Origin: Prostheceraeus crozeri
Lineage: Eukaryota > Platyhelminthes > Polycladida > Euryleptidae
Assembly: GCA_907163375.1 (NCBI GenBank)
Contig: CAJQUW010001793.1
Span: 372,001 to 436,000, forward strand
Reading direction: 5' to 3'
Length of the DNA stretch: 64,000 bases
Below the pieces are notes generated by a model. The model was given only the letters and a program-made list of their open reading frames with translations. It was not told the DNA's origin and did not search any database. The position numbers were made by a program, and so were the translations under genes. Of the stretch, positions 1-10,323 are shown piece by piece; the stretch's first letter is position 1; every line of letters begins with the position of its first letter.

Positions 1-859
1 ATTCCAAACAACTTCCGCTCTATCGATTTCAGCCTCCTCATCATGAATCTGGACTCAGATTCCACAAATTCGCAGCTGCTTTTGAGAAATAAAGTCAAGT
101 TTAAAGATAAACCTGGGTCCGCTAACTTCACACATGTTAATTATTAGGTATCCTCACAGTAATTTACATTATGAAGCCGAACACGTACTATGTTGGTAAC
201 TGTCAGAATCCTGATGTTGATACATTCTTAATATATTTGAATTTTACCAATTATCTTTATTTCTTCACGCCTTGCGGCACTCTTGAACCTTTCTCGGCAC
301 CCCGGTTGAAATACACCTAGCTAGATCAATCATAACTTTTTGGTTAACGAGTTGTGCATAATTCAAAACGAGCTTATTGGGGTCACAGTGCACTTGAAGA
401 ATAGATGTAAACCATGACTGATAGACTAATTCAAGAAGTTCAAATATGGTTCATATATTAGAAGTCTATGATAAAGATGAGATCTTGCTTAAATATGCTG
501 ACAACTTGACGTAATGTGGCAATGTTTTCAAAAATACCCAAACTAGCAGTCTTCAAGTAGGCCTTCCAATAGTCTTACATTGGATGTTGCAGAGCAAGCT
601 GGAAATCAATTAAGTAAAATCTCAAATCTCTATGTAGTGAAAGTGACTCTAAATTGCAAGATGAAATCAAATTTTCCCGTCCCAACATACCAATAATTGT
701 TGATGGAATTACACTCGAATATTGCGCTCACCTCTTCGCGTCACTTCACAGTAATCAAGAAAAGCCGTTAGAAGTTCGGAAGCTCATAAAATTGTTTGTG
801 GACTACATTGCAGTGGGCTAACTTTGGTCCACTTAATCATCGTCGAACTGTTAAAGGCT
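1..859. other. No recognisable gene
   Basis: AT-rich sequence with stops in all frames. I see no conserved coding segment, repeat or RNA gene here. Confidence 0.6.
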
Positions 860-863
860 TTAA

Positions 864-1706
864 TCCTATTAGGACCGGGCGATTTATAGCGTCGTAGGAC
901 CGGGGGTCCACAAAGTGCACCCCCTCAAATTTTCCATGTTCCGATGGATAAAACTTTGTGTACACTCAAAAAATTATATATTTCGAGTCTCCCCTTTCGA
1001 ATGGTATTGTCTATTTTGCATGATTCGAAGACCTTCATACCAAAAATTTAAATTTCAAATTCTATCTAAATATATCTATATGCATATCTATATAGTGTTA
1101 TAAGTATAATATTCTACGTTTATTTTAGTGCTATAAACAGCAATTTGAAATTTGAACTTAAATAATGTCTTTTCATGTATTATTGCATTTTTTTATCTTT
1201 ACAAATGTCGCGTTGTAGTAACTTATTCGTCATAAAGACAAGAACATGATACATTCCGAATGCAATCTTTCGAATGGTGATATGTATTTTGATTATTCTG
1301 TGGGTTTCATATCACGACAACTAATTTCCGGAATAGTATCTGCATGTACATGTAGGCCTATACTATATATGGATATTACATATACATGCACTCATTTTGG
1401 GAGATAAGATGAATGTGTATGTTAACAATCTTGAATTGCACATGCATAAATATTACATAAATATGATACAGAAACATATCAATGATCAGTGCTACTTAAA
1501 ATGAAAGCTATAAATTTTCTAAAAAGTACTTTTGAAAATGACTTTACAGCAAGTCAATTTTGCCCAAATTTTTACTGAAACTTCAACATGCATACAAACT
1601 AAAAGTCACAAAAAATTATACTTCTATCTGACCTATTTTAGGAGATATAAAAAGATGCTGACAGGGGCGGGCACATTGTGTCCCCCCGTTCTGATGAGGA
1701 TTATAC
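864..1706. mobile_element. TTAA-flanked MITE (piggyBac/Kolobok-like)
   Basis: The segment lies between TTAA at 860-863 and TTAA at 1707-1710. Its ends are imperfect inverted copies of each other: AATCCTATTAGGACCGGG on the left against AATCCTCATCAGAACGGGG read from the right. Each is followed by a G-rich block and a CACAA(A/T)GTG core. The ends are offset by a few bases relative to the TTAA. TTAA duplication is typical of piggyBac and Kolobok transposons. There is no transposase inside, so this would be a non-autonomous copy. The family assignment is inference. Confidence 0.45.
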
Positions 1707-1710
1707 TTAA

Positions 1711-3087
1711 GATGACCTGACAGTCTGCATAATCTCGCCCCCAAAGAACCTACAATAGCAATAGAAAGTGCTGTTTCCCAAGCATTACCTCGAGATAGCG
1801 ACGCGATTCATCCTCGACTAATATGAGCACATTAGTCGCTAACTTTTGTCTTTGAGATGGCCGACGACATAACATTTATCTTCTAGAACACCTTTTCTCA
1901 AATTGCTTTAATCACTTATTACTACTGTGAATTTATTTATGTTCAAATGATCTTGCGGTTCCCATTTCTAAGGCCATTGTCATGAAATATACGACGTTAC
2001 TTTTGTTACTATTATATACATGCTCATATTTTCCATGCTTCAGCTAATCCGTGTCACATGTAAAATGCGCTTTGCTTACCACCGTAGAGCAGTTATGCAG
2101 TTCGGAAACCTTGGTTACGAATTAAATTCCACCTTGTCATCATTTTCATGCAGTCTAGTAATCGCATGTCGACAGGGCGTGATAAGCCAGTCAAGAATTC
2201 TTGGAGAGATCAACGCTGAAGCTGAAGAAGAGGAAATAACGTGATGCAGAGAATGAAGGAGCTATCTATCAGGCGTGGAATGACGTGACCCTCATGACGA
2301 CAGTCAAATCGTTACGGGAAACTGTATTTGGAAAGAGGAAGAGTGATTCGACTACTTAATATGAAGGATGATGATTGATGACTGATTTGATATTTAGTTT
2401 AACCTTATGCACTCTCTTCAAGAAAGTTCGGATTATCTTTTCTATTGCTTTATTGCATATGCATGAAGAGAAAACTTTACATATCAGCGTCGTAGAAAGC
2501 ACAAATGAAAATATGATAATGCCTCTAAAGCATTCATTCCTTGCTTTTTATGGCTTTTCTATATTTGCTAGTTACGTATGAAAAGCGATTTATTGAAATG
2601 TAGGCTACTTTACTTCCTCGATAATTTTGTCTATTTCGTCTATGCGGACATTATTACATATTATCTGTAAAGAAATTGAGGAAAATCCAAGGTTTTGATT
2701 TAATAATTCAATCAATTTGATAGTATCGTTAATTATTTTCTGTTGCTATCTGGTTGCCATCATCAGACCATGTGAAAATAGTCACACAACATCATTTTTA
2801 GACGTTTAGGGTGTGAAATCTGCCGTTTGAAATTTCATGATATAATTAGCGCACGTGCTCGAACGAGTTTGTAATATTTAGATCGTATAATTCATATTTC
2901 TAACAAACATTCCGTTGTGAAATGCCTTGCAAGGCGTGCCTGTATTCAAAGGGCGTTTCCTGTTCTGAACAGCTTTTAAGTGTTACGAGCAATTCGTTAT
3001 ACATTAAGGATAAATTGCGGATAAATCTATTCGTTATCGGTGAAACAGTGTAACAACTAACATCCGATTCTTGTATGAACTTCTACA
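1711..3087. other. No recognisable gene
   Basis: Only short chance reading frames are present. I see no coding similarity or repeat structure. Confidence 0.5.
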
Positions 3088-3650
3088 TTGGAAGCACCAC
3101 AAGAACACTCCACATCAAGTGCAGAGAACGTTCCACAAATTCCACCTCATCAATGTACAAACATCTTCAAAATTGTCAGACAACACTTTTTTTCAACATC
3201 AATTCTAATCCATGATTCAGATGAAGCTAGCCTACATTTACGAAAAGCGTTCCTCATCAACAAATTAAGCCCAAAGATCAATGGTAAATCAGAACTCGAA
3301 CTTTACAGAGATTTTTTTTTTATATAGTGCTACGTAATATTTTCTATCATGTTGCATCACTTTATTATTTCACTTTATTCATTTTATATTTATCACTTTA
3401 CTCACATCGTTTCATTTCCTCGTCCTCCTTCTGTAAGATCACTGTCAATTTCTACTGTCTTTTCTGTTGGCAAAATGTAGTCCAATACTATCTGTCTCAT
3501 ACTCACGTTTCTATTCCACTTTTCTTACTCATGAAATCTTATTACCCTTCATGTAATGTAAATTTTGAATTTCGTGCATGTAAATGTTTTCCATATATGC
3601 CTGACGATGATCATCTAATGAAGATCGAAATTAATTGCTAAAATAAAAAT
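3088..3650 (+). mobile_element. Penelope-like 3' fragment (GIY-YIG tail)
   Basis: An open stretch ends with HLRKAFLINKLSPKIN followed by LELYRDFF. This resembles the C-terminal helix of the GIY-YIG endonuclease in Penelope-like retroelements, typically written LxIKESLLIKKLxPxLN. It is followed by a T/A-rich trailer and then a short CTGACGATGATCAT...GAAATT block ahead of AATAAAAAT, which is a common 3'-end style for these elements. No reverse transcriptase precedes it, so it would be a 5'-truncated dead copy. The similarity is short and from memory. Confidence 0.45.
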
Positions 3651-4439
3651 TTACAATTAACATCAATATTTATCTTGACTGTTCCCAACCAATAACTTGA
3701 AAATTCTTTGTACAATGGGCATTCTAAGACTTAAATTGATTAAGATATTTTTCGATATCACAGTAGAATTGTTGAATACTCCAAAAGTAAAAAAAATTGT
3801 AGTTTCTTATGTGGCACAAGGTTCTGAAAGGATTAGCAGTCTTCCTCGTTGCAATGTTGACGTGTGTCACAAGTCAGTATAAAAATATAGGACATCCTCC
3901 GATTTCTCAAGGACCAAAGTTACTTCAACAGGATGAATAGTTTACTCTGTTGATTGCACTGACTGCGGTAAATCACAATGCTGGCGAGACTAGCTAAGTT
4001 ACTCGTGTAAATTAGCGCAGAACGGCTCCTCGATTGATGTGAATAGTTTGCAATGATTGAGTATTCGAATTAGGAGGACCAACGAATCGACTGGCAATGT
4101 GACGAGATAGTTAAGCGCAAGTCAAACTTCGAGAAATTTTCTTGATTGGCTCTCTAAACGAGTTGACTGTGGTCTTCAAACAGCTCTCACCTGAACTTCT
4201 CCCACTTTTATAATAATAAAGCGTTTATTCTTTAAATAATGGAAATCGAAAGCTACAATGAAAAGTCACCTGAATACAATCAGCAATAATTTGAAATTAC
4301 AAGAAGACAGCGTGTCAAATCAAGACATTCCTTTCATAACTATCGCTTAAAGCGCTCATTAAATACCCGGAAAGAGTAAAGGAAAAATCCTTTGCTACGA
4401 CGTACTGTTCGCCTTTTTGGAAGAAGAAAGCGTCCTGAG
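3651..4439. other. No recognisable gene
   Basis: Non-coding. The part nearest 4440 may be the 3' trailer of the minus-strand LINE relic that follows, but I see nothing diagnostic. Confidence 0.45.
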
Positions 4440-4485
4440 TTTGCGTGGATGGGCAAGTGACGATGCAATATATGATCTGGATTCA

Positions 4486-6192
4486 TTATTTGCTCCAACA
4501 GCCTGAGACACAAGTTATCTGTTCGGGTGATAGACTAGGCAAGCATTCATTTGAACAATTGCTACCACACAATAGTCTGTGAAACCGACCTTGAGCCCTT
4601 TCGAATTGATTCGACTCGGATTTGGACAATGACACATACACTGATGCACAGTACTCAAATAGCGATCTAATCAAAGAAATATAAGTCAATTTGAAGGCAG
4701 AATTATTCAAAGATCGACGTAAAATTCTCATCTATAAAACCGACGTGGTGCTTTCTTCAGAACATAATTGCAATGAGTAGAGCAAGTAGCATAACAGTTG
4801 AACCAGACACCAAGAATCGATAGTTCGGTCACATGTTCAATATTCGACAGACAATAATCAGAAACGGTAGACCACTTCTTAATCGGAAGAGATTTGCATT
4901 TTTTAATTTATTTCAAGATCCATCGACTCTGACCACTTTAAAAGTTTTTCATGTTATCTTGTAATATGGTCATTGTTTCTGTCATTATAGAGAGGAAAGC
5001 ATAAACTGATGTCATCGGCATGAACAATCAAATGACAATGAGAAAAATCGATTTCACTTGTAGAGGTAGAAAGAGCAAAAAAGATAGGGACCCAAAATCG
5101 ATCCTTGGGGAATACCTGAGGTTATTGCAACTGGTCGACTACAGGTTGTCCCGATCCTGAGAACAAACTGAGAACGATTAGTCGATAGTCGTAAATCCAT
5201 CTAATAAACTTGTTTGGAAAGCTAAATTGATTAAAACGATTCAGTACATGTTCAAATTTTAAACGAGCGAGTGCCTTTGAAAAGTCGTAAGACACAGCAA
5301 CAGCTCCAACAGTCCTCTGATCATCAGGATAACGGGTGGTCATGCAGTGAGAGCAGAGCACATGCTGATGGGGAGCCTGGTCTCAATCCAAATTGCTGAT
5401 CGTGATAATGTTCAAGCATTTTATCCTTCATGGAATTGAGGATTATAGTCTCCAGAATTTTGCTTGTAATGGAAGTATACTGATGGGACGTAAACTGTCT
5501 ATCGTTGGTGCTGGATGTCTTTGGGATTGATGTAATATCCCTCGCTTTCCAAAACGATGGTACTTCGGCGTTTTTAAAGAAATACGAAAAAGTTCACATA
5601 TAGGCTTAGCGATTATCTGGGCGATGTGCTTATAAATGATTGCCTGGAAGTCTAATGTAGCCTTACCTTTCTTCACTTTCTCTATGAGAGTTTGTATGAG
5701 CACTGGAGTAACCAAAGGATCCCATTCGCAACTACTGTTCTGATCGTTGGCACAAAGGCATAACTGAAAATTTGTAACCTCCGAGTCCAAAAAGACTGAT
5801 GTCAACCTGATATTTATCATTTCAACACCCGACTCTAGGCTATCGTATTGGGAGAGCATTGCTGTCAGCAACGTTTTAGCCTTTGTGCCCACATGCTCGT
5901 TTGTTGATCTCCACATGTCTTGGGCTGCAATCCTCTTCGACCATGAGATCTTAGATCTCCATATCTCGTTTCTCACCTTTAACTTTAGGTGCTCGTACAA
6001 CGGGAAGTTTTGACTTTGAAACTCTGACCATCTCATATTTATTAGGTCTTTGATTACACTGGTTATCCATGGCTTGTCTCGAGGAGAAAACGATACAGTT
6101 GATGGTGGAATTGACTCGCCAACAGCGCGATTCAGAGTCTCATGAAACTTCGTGCACTTTTCTTCAATACATGGATTGTCACAGTTATTCAT
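4486..6192 (-). mobile_element. LINE relic (jockey/CR1-like reverse transcriptase), minus strand
   Basis: Read from 6192 downward, this encodes first the linker before the reverse transcriptase (PWITSVIKDLI, LKLKVRNEIWRSK), then LRPISILPL. Next comes RT motif A (DFSKALARLKFEHVLNRF), then the YADD-equivalent (HADDISLCFPLYNDRN) near 5000. The typical C-terminal segment (LIRSLFEYCASVYVSL...ERAQGRFHRLLCG) is at 4731-4486. This order is diagnostic of a non-LTR retrotransposon second frame. The reading frame shifts several times (for example near 5443, 5361 and 5122) and has stops, and the endonuclease is missing, so the copy is 5'-truncated and dead. It meets a second LINE copy head to head at about 6192. 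Confidence 0.8.
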
Positions 6193-6195
6193 TAT

Positions 6196-7229
6196 CCAAA
6201 CTTCAGAAGATGTGCATCCACCAGTGAGTTCCCCTCTTGTTGGAAAGTAGCTTCCGTGTTTTCATCACCAAAGAAAGGTTCTGACTTATCTCTTCCATCT
6301 AGTTACCGTGCTATCAGCATACTTCCAATTGCTGGCAAGATTTTGAAGCAGTGATTAACCAACATATTGTTAACTTCTTTGAAACTCATAACCTTCTGTC
6401 AGAAGAACAGTATGGCTTCAGGCACTCTCGATCAACTGCAAATCTTTATTCATACGTCTCTGAACATGTGAGTCGCGTTCTTGACAGACAAGGTGGGACG
6501 AAATCAGTCGCCCTGGATATTTCCAAGGCATTCGATAAAGTCTGGTATCAGGGACTCCTTAAGAAGCTTAGGTCTTATGGAATTGTTGATCAACTCCATA
6601 AACGTCTTGCTTCTTTCCATAGTGACCGGCAGATATCTGTCGTCTTAGATGGCCAAACGTCTTCCACCAAAAGATCAATTATTTTCAATCTTTTTCTGAA
6701 GTACATCAACGACCTCCCAGACTGCGTAGTGAGTACATTCGTGATGTATGCAGATGACATGACACTTTTCAATTCCTGTGAGCGACTAGCAAAGAACACT
6801 CAGCAACGTCAGCGGTTATGAGACGTCTTAATGAAGATCTACGAAGGGTTTCTGAATGGGGCGCCAAATGGCTTGTTACTTTCAATCATTCAAAAAACTC
6901 ACGAGTTATTAAAGGAGATGATGACCAACATGTCATTAAGACATTGATGGCTAGAATACTCCAGACATCCATGCATTAAGATGTCAGACAATAGGATCGT
7001 AGAACAAGATTAAATCTCCCTCCATGGATTAGCGGCTATTAAAGACCTGTTGTCATGGAGACTGTATATCCGTTCCATCAGCAAGCAGGCAGCTCAACGC
7101 ATGGGTAGCCTCCATGGTGTCAGCAGCTATCCTCCACCACAGACTGTCTGCTTTCTTCACAAGTCCACTGTTCTTTCTCTGCTGGGAGTATTGTTGCCAT
7201 CTGTGGGCAGGCGCCCCACAAATGCAACT
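6196..7229 (+). mobile_element. LINE relic, left half (jockey-like RT), split by the Polinton
   Basis: The segment encodes FPSCWKVASVFSSPKKGSD and SYRAISILPIAGKILK (RT start). EEQYGFRHSRST, motif A (SVALDISKAFDKVWYQGL) and motif C (VMYADDMTLFNS) follow, and then the C-terminal signature LEYCCHLWAGAPQ close to 7210. These are hallmarks of jockey-type LINE ORF2. Frame changes and stops occur after about 6354 and 6821, so the copy is dead. The reading is cut at 7229, where the Polinton begins, and resumes at 27117. It abuts the minus-strand LINE copy at its 5' side. Confidence 0.85.
7224..7229. repeat. Polinton target-site duplication, left (GCAACT)
   Basis: The six bases GCAACT immediately precede the left terminus and recur at 27111-27116 directly after the right terminus. 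A 6-bp duplication is the Polinton hallmark. Confidence 0.93.
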
Positions 7230-7601
7230 AGTAGTTAGATTTGCGGACGCACTGTTAGTGGATACGAACATGGATAGGAACATGTTCCGAATTGCGAATG
7301 CGAACATGGATAGGAACATGTTCCGAATTGCCAATGGATGCGAACATGGATAGGAACATGTAAATAGGAACCGCGTTCCGATTGATAGGCGAATTGAGAT
7401 CATACTTAATGATTCGGTACACTTATTTGTGTGTTGGGATCGGAACGGCTTGTTCCGAAATTGAATTAGAGTATGTGAATTAGAATAGGGATGCGAACAT
7501 CTATTTCGGTACTTAAACAGGTGTTTGTTTTGAGACTACTTGCTCAAATGCGACAATTGTGGCCATTGTGACTATGATGACAATTTTATTTATTTTCATA
7601 A
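7230..7601 (+). repeat. Polinton left terminal inverted repeat
   Basis: About 372 bp, matching the reverse complement of 26742-27110 almost perfectly. Inside are four spaced inverted-repeat motifs of the form GGAAC-n-GTTCC followed by GA(A)ATTG. They lie at 7277-7288, 7313-7324, 7367-7379 and 7442-7456. The first two contain the perfect palindrome GGAACATGTTCC. The repeated phrase GAACATGGATAGGAACATG occurs at 7266, 7302 and 7342. Such arrays could be binding sites for the integrase or replication proteins (inference). Confidence 0.95.
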
Positions 7602-7635
7602 CTAGGTTAAGTTATAAATATGTAAAAGTTGCTTG

Positions 7636-8139
7636 ATGGTTAGTTTCCCAATTTCATGGATTGTTGCAAGAGACCTTGGCTATTCGCTAAAGGCTATAGA
7701 AACTGTTACAAATCTAAATGAAAATATCAAAGCTGGTGATTTAGTTGAACGACTAATGGATCCGGATGAGCATACCATGAATGTTAATTTGGATCGTAGT
7801 TGGATAGAAGATTTCTCAATGCTACATTATAAAGACAGTGAAATTAGGAGGATGAAATTGGAACTTTCTGAAACGGAGATAAAAAAAGTGAAACCTTCAA
7901 TTGATTTATCGAAATGTTCTATCAATGAAAGTGACTTCAGAAAGAAATTAGAAACAGAGACGTTTAAACTATTATGTGAACGGAACTGCATTAGGTGTTT
8001 TGAACGGGAAAAATCCCTTCTCTTGTTACCATGTTCTCATTTTGTCATGTGTTCTACATGCTATATGCCCTTGAAAACTACATTTTGTCCCCTTTGTGAT
8101 GAAGAAATAATTTCAACAGTCACTGTATATCGTTCATAA
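7636..8139 (+). CDS. UBA-like plus RING finger protein (IAP-tail-like E3 ligase)
   Basis: 167 residues from the first ATG. Residues 118-154 form a canonical C3HC4 RING: C118, C121, C133, H135, C139, C142, C151 and C154. The spacing is short, as in the RING of inhibitor-of-apoptosis proteins (CxxC, then LPCSHFVMCSTC, then CPLC). Residues about 9-45, with DLGYSLKAIETV and GDLVERLMDPDE, resemble a UBA domain, the module that precedes the RING in cIAP/XIAP. No BIR repeat is present. The gene is the first inside the left inverted repeat. It probably acts as a ubiquitin ligase, and a role against host cell death is inference. The RING is secure; the UBA call is weaker. Confidence 0.8.
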   Translation: MVSFPISWIVARDLGYSLKAIETVTNLNENIKAGDLVERLMDPDEHTMNVNLDRSWIEDFSMLHYKDSEIRRMKLELSETEIKKVKPSIDLSKCSINESDFRKKLETETFKLLCERNCIRCFEREKSLLLLPCSHFVMCSTCYMPLKTTFCPLCDEEIISTVTVYRS

Positions 8140-8249
8140 TGAGTCATCATGCGTGTCTGTGATTGGTTGCTATTGTGCAGCTTTTGTATATAAGGTTATC
8201 ACACTTCTATTACAACCATACTTGTTGAGGATTGTAGACATTAATAAAC
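8140..8249 (+). promoter_or_regulatory. Promoter: AP-1-like, ATTGG and TATA boxes
   Basis: TGAGTCA at 8140-8146 directly follows the RING gene stop. ATTGG lies at 8162-8166 and TATATAAG at 8187-8194, 56 bp before the next ATG at 8250. The order and spacing look like a normal RNA polymerase II core promoter and recur elsewhere in the element. Confidence 0.55.
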
Positions 8250-8651
8250 ATGCCATTTACCACGATCATTCCTGTTTCAATTATTCACAAAGACAATCTG
8301 TTTACTAGCAAGATTTTCTACTCTGCAAATGATGTTATTGGTTACAAAGCTGATCTCATAGATCTGATGGAGGATATTGTCACATTCTATCATTGTGAAG
8401 ATGATATTGAACTTCAGAAACTCTTAATGAGGACATTGACCAATGCCCTTACGCGAGTACTACGATTTTGGCTCGATGAAGTGTTCAAGCCTTTGAGTTT
8501 GACGGAAGCTATTCCACAGAGTTCTCGTTGCTATTGTGAAATGAGAACACAGAAATTGAAGACTTGTTTGCATGATATAATCGTATTTAGCCACTATGAC
8601 GAAAATGGTGGTAAATTCAAGGTGGACATGTTTACCGGACCCCGTCGATGA
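8250..8651 (+). CDS. Uncharacterised Polinton protein, 133 aa
   Basis: I do not recognise it. It is mostly helical-looking, with an acidic middle (DLMEDIVTFYHCEDDIELQKLL) and a region of mixed aromatic residues, and no signal peptide. It follows a clear TATA promoter, and its stop overlaps the ATG of the next frame (ATGA at 8648-8651). That overlap suggests the two are translated from one message. Virus-lineage elements often carry such paired accessory genes. Function unknown. Confidence 0.6.
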   Translation: MPFTTIIPVSIIHKDNLFTSKIFYSANDVIGYKADLIDLMEDIVTFYHCEDDIELQKLLMRTLTNALTRVLRFWLDEVFKPLSLTEAIPQSSRCYCEMRTQKLKTCLHDIIVFSHYDENGGKFKVDMFTGPRR

Positions 8652-8860
8652 GCGTCAATGTGGCAGTGCAAGATGACCGGGACATAATCAAGTTTAGAGC
8701 ATACTATGCTAATCTTTTAAAAGTCTTCGCTTCAAAACCATGCTGTTCATGCTGTCCTCTATCAAAGGATTTAATGTGTAATATAGAACAGCTTATAACT
8801 GCAACGACTCAGACCTGGAGTGATGTTGATGACTGCGACCTACCATCTGTTACCGTTTGA
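8648..8860 (+). CDS. Small Cys-containing protein, 70 aa, overlapping its upstream neighbour
   Basis: Starts within the stop of the preceding gene (ATGA overlap). Contains the cluster KPCCSCCPLSKDLMC near residues 31-43, which could bind metal or be acylated, followed by an acidic tail (DVDDCDLPS). Not recognised. The exact overlap with the upstream gene is the main argument that it is real. AATAAA at 8919-8924 may end the shared transcript. Confidence 0.5.
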   Translation: MSVNVAVQDDRDIIKFRAYYANLLKVFASKPCCSCCPLSKDLMCNIEQLITATTQTWSDVDDCDLPSVTV

Positions 8861-8926
8861 CTTTGTTGCACGGAACTAAGCAAAAATGTATATTTTCATA
8901 AATGCTTTGCTTTTAACACAATAAAA

Positions 8927-9319
8927 ATGACTGCAAAACGAAAGGCATCTTTTTCTCGGAAGAATGGTTCTTTTAGACCTTCAAGTCAGTTTAAGAAGGC
9001 GTTGCGAAAGTTAAACAGCATGCGAAACAATAAAGTTAAGTGCAAATTAATTCAAAACTCAAGTGATGATTTCATCCGTGATTTGGCTTTTGCAATACAC
9101 AAATGCCTCCCAATATACAAGCCTTTATTGAGTACTGATTCTCTAAACAGCATTAGAAAATTTTCAAATCCAAGAAGCAGTGATATGAAAAGGCGGAACT
9201 TAGTTCAGCGTGGAGGTGGTGGGTTTTTGAATATGTTGAATGATATTGGAAACAGCATTTACAATGTACTCAACAGTCCACTAGGGAAAGTTGTAGCAGG
9301 TGCCGCAGTGTTGCTATAG
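8927..9319 (+). CDS. Basic Polinton protein with LVQRGGG motif and hydrophobic tail
   Basis: 130 residues. The N-terminal half is rich in Lys and Arg (MTAKRKASFSRK, FKKALRKLNSMRNNK). The middle has a helical region, DDFIRDLAFAIHKCLPIYK. Near residue 90 it has RRNLVQRGGGGFLNML, and it ends in a glycine/alanine-rich hydrophobic tail (GKVVAGAAVLL). The layout of a basic N-terminus, a helical region, an (L)LVQ(R/K)GGG motif and a hydrophobic end recurs in small proteins next to capsid genes in Polintons and adintovirus-like elements, as I remember them. A virion or membrane-associated role is inference. Confidence 0.65.
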   Translation: MTAKRKASFSRKNGSFRPSSQFKKALRKLNSMRNNKVKCKLIQNSSDDFIRDLAFAIHKCLPIYKPLLSTDSLNSIRKFSNPRSSDMKRRNLVQRGGGGFLNMLNDIGNSIYNVLNSPLGKVVAGAAVLL

Positions 9320-9356
9320 ACGACGAATCATGGATTGACACGTCATCATTGATTGA

Positions 9357-9381
9357 TGACTCATGTGAATATGTATATAAG
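9357..9381 (+). promoter_or_regulatory. Promoter: AP-1-like site plus TATA box
   Basis: TGACTCA at 9357-9363 is followed closely by TATATAAG at 9374-9381, 88 bp before the ATG at 9469. This is the same module as upstream of 8250. Confidence 0.5.
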
Positions 9382-9468
9382 AGAGACGCGCTTGTACTCT
9401 TTAATCACTTTCAAGCTATCATTCATCGCTGACGGTTGAAAAGCTCCGAATAAGTACAACATTGAATT

Positions 9469-10215
9469 ATGTCTCAAAAAATGTTTATAGTTAGAGAGGA
9501 GAGCGACTCATTTGAACGTGATCTCTTTAAATTCCGACCGACAAGGAAGGTTCAAGGGATTGGAAATACCTTTTACTTCCAAACGTTGAGCTATGGTGAC
9601 GATGGTTTCTACCTTCAAGTTCCATTTTTCCACAGTAATGGTATGTCTTCATCTGGATATAGCAACATGAGACAAATGCGAGTGACCTTTCCGAAATGGC
9701 AGCAGATGATACTCAAAACCATCGACTCTTTGGTGAAGGAATGCGTTGTGTTGCCCGAAAGTGCTCCTACACATTGGAGGAAGGCGTTAGAGGAAGGAAG
9801 TGGCTATAAGGATTTACCCGAGTTCAATACGCTATTCTTGAAATTGTCCTATCACTTTCAAGCATTCAATCTACTTGGAAATACAATGGAGTGTGATGAT
9901 CTGAAGCGCGGACGATACATGGGTTTAATACACGTCAACGGACTATACATTGGTGCTCACGGCTCAACCGGAAAAGTGGCATCGTTACAAATGAAAGTTC
10001 TACAGTTGGTTTATGAGCCAATGCCGATTGATAAGTGTCTAATCACCATCGATAAACCTACTTCAAAAGATGGGAAGGATGTTGAAGAATGCAAAAAGCG
10101 GGGACGGAAATCCAAGGAAGGGAGTGTTAAGTTGAAATTGAAACGCCAAGATGCTCAAATTGACGCGAGAAGTTATTTTAATGCTGACATTGATGAGGAA
10201 ACACAAATGCTGTGA
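9469..10215 (+). CDS. Uncharacterised basic protein, possibly PC4-like, 248 aa
   Basis: Not recognised with certainty. Residues about 28-90 run FYFQTLSYGDDGFYLQVPFF, then MRVTFPKWQQMILKTIDSLV. This strand-strand-helix pattern recalls the PC4 coactivator fold, whose helix usually reads GISLTxEQWxxLxxLI. The C-terminus has a nuclear-localisation-like patch (KKRGRKSKEGSVKLKLKRQ) and an acidic end. It has its own TATA promoter and a polyadenylation signal AATAAA at 10242-10247 shortly after the stop, so it is probably transcribed alone. A DNA-binding nuclear protein is the best guess. Confidence 0.55.
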   Translation: MSQKMFIVREESDSFERDLFKFRPTRKVQGIGNTFYFQTLSYGDDGFYLQVPFFHSNGMSSSGYSNMRQMRVTFPKWQQMILKTIDSLVKECVVLPESAPTHWRKALEEGSGYKDLPEFNTLFLKLSYHFQAFNLLGNTMECDDLKRGRYMGLIHVNGLYIGAHGSTGKVASLQMKVLQLVYEPMPIDKCLITIDKPTSKDGKDVEECKKRGRKSKEGSVKLKLKRQDAQIDARSYFNADIDEETQML

Positions 10216-10241
10216 ATGTGAAATGAAAGTTTCTAAATGTA

Positions 10242-10247
10242 AATAAA
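10242..10247 (+). terminator. Polyadenylation signal AATAAA
   Basis: Lies 27 bp after the stop of the 9469-10215 gene and is followed by a GT/T-rich stretch (GTTGTTATGG...TTGTTTTATT), as expected for a poly(A) site. Confidence 0.6.
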
Positions 10248-10323
10248 GTTGTTATGGAACATGACTTGTTTTATTCTAAGCAAACTGGTGGGTGTTGGTC
10301 TTTAAAGCTTTTGAAATTTCAGG

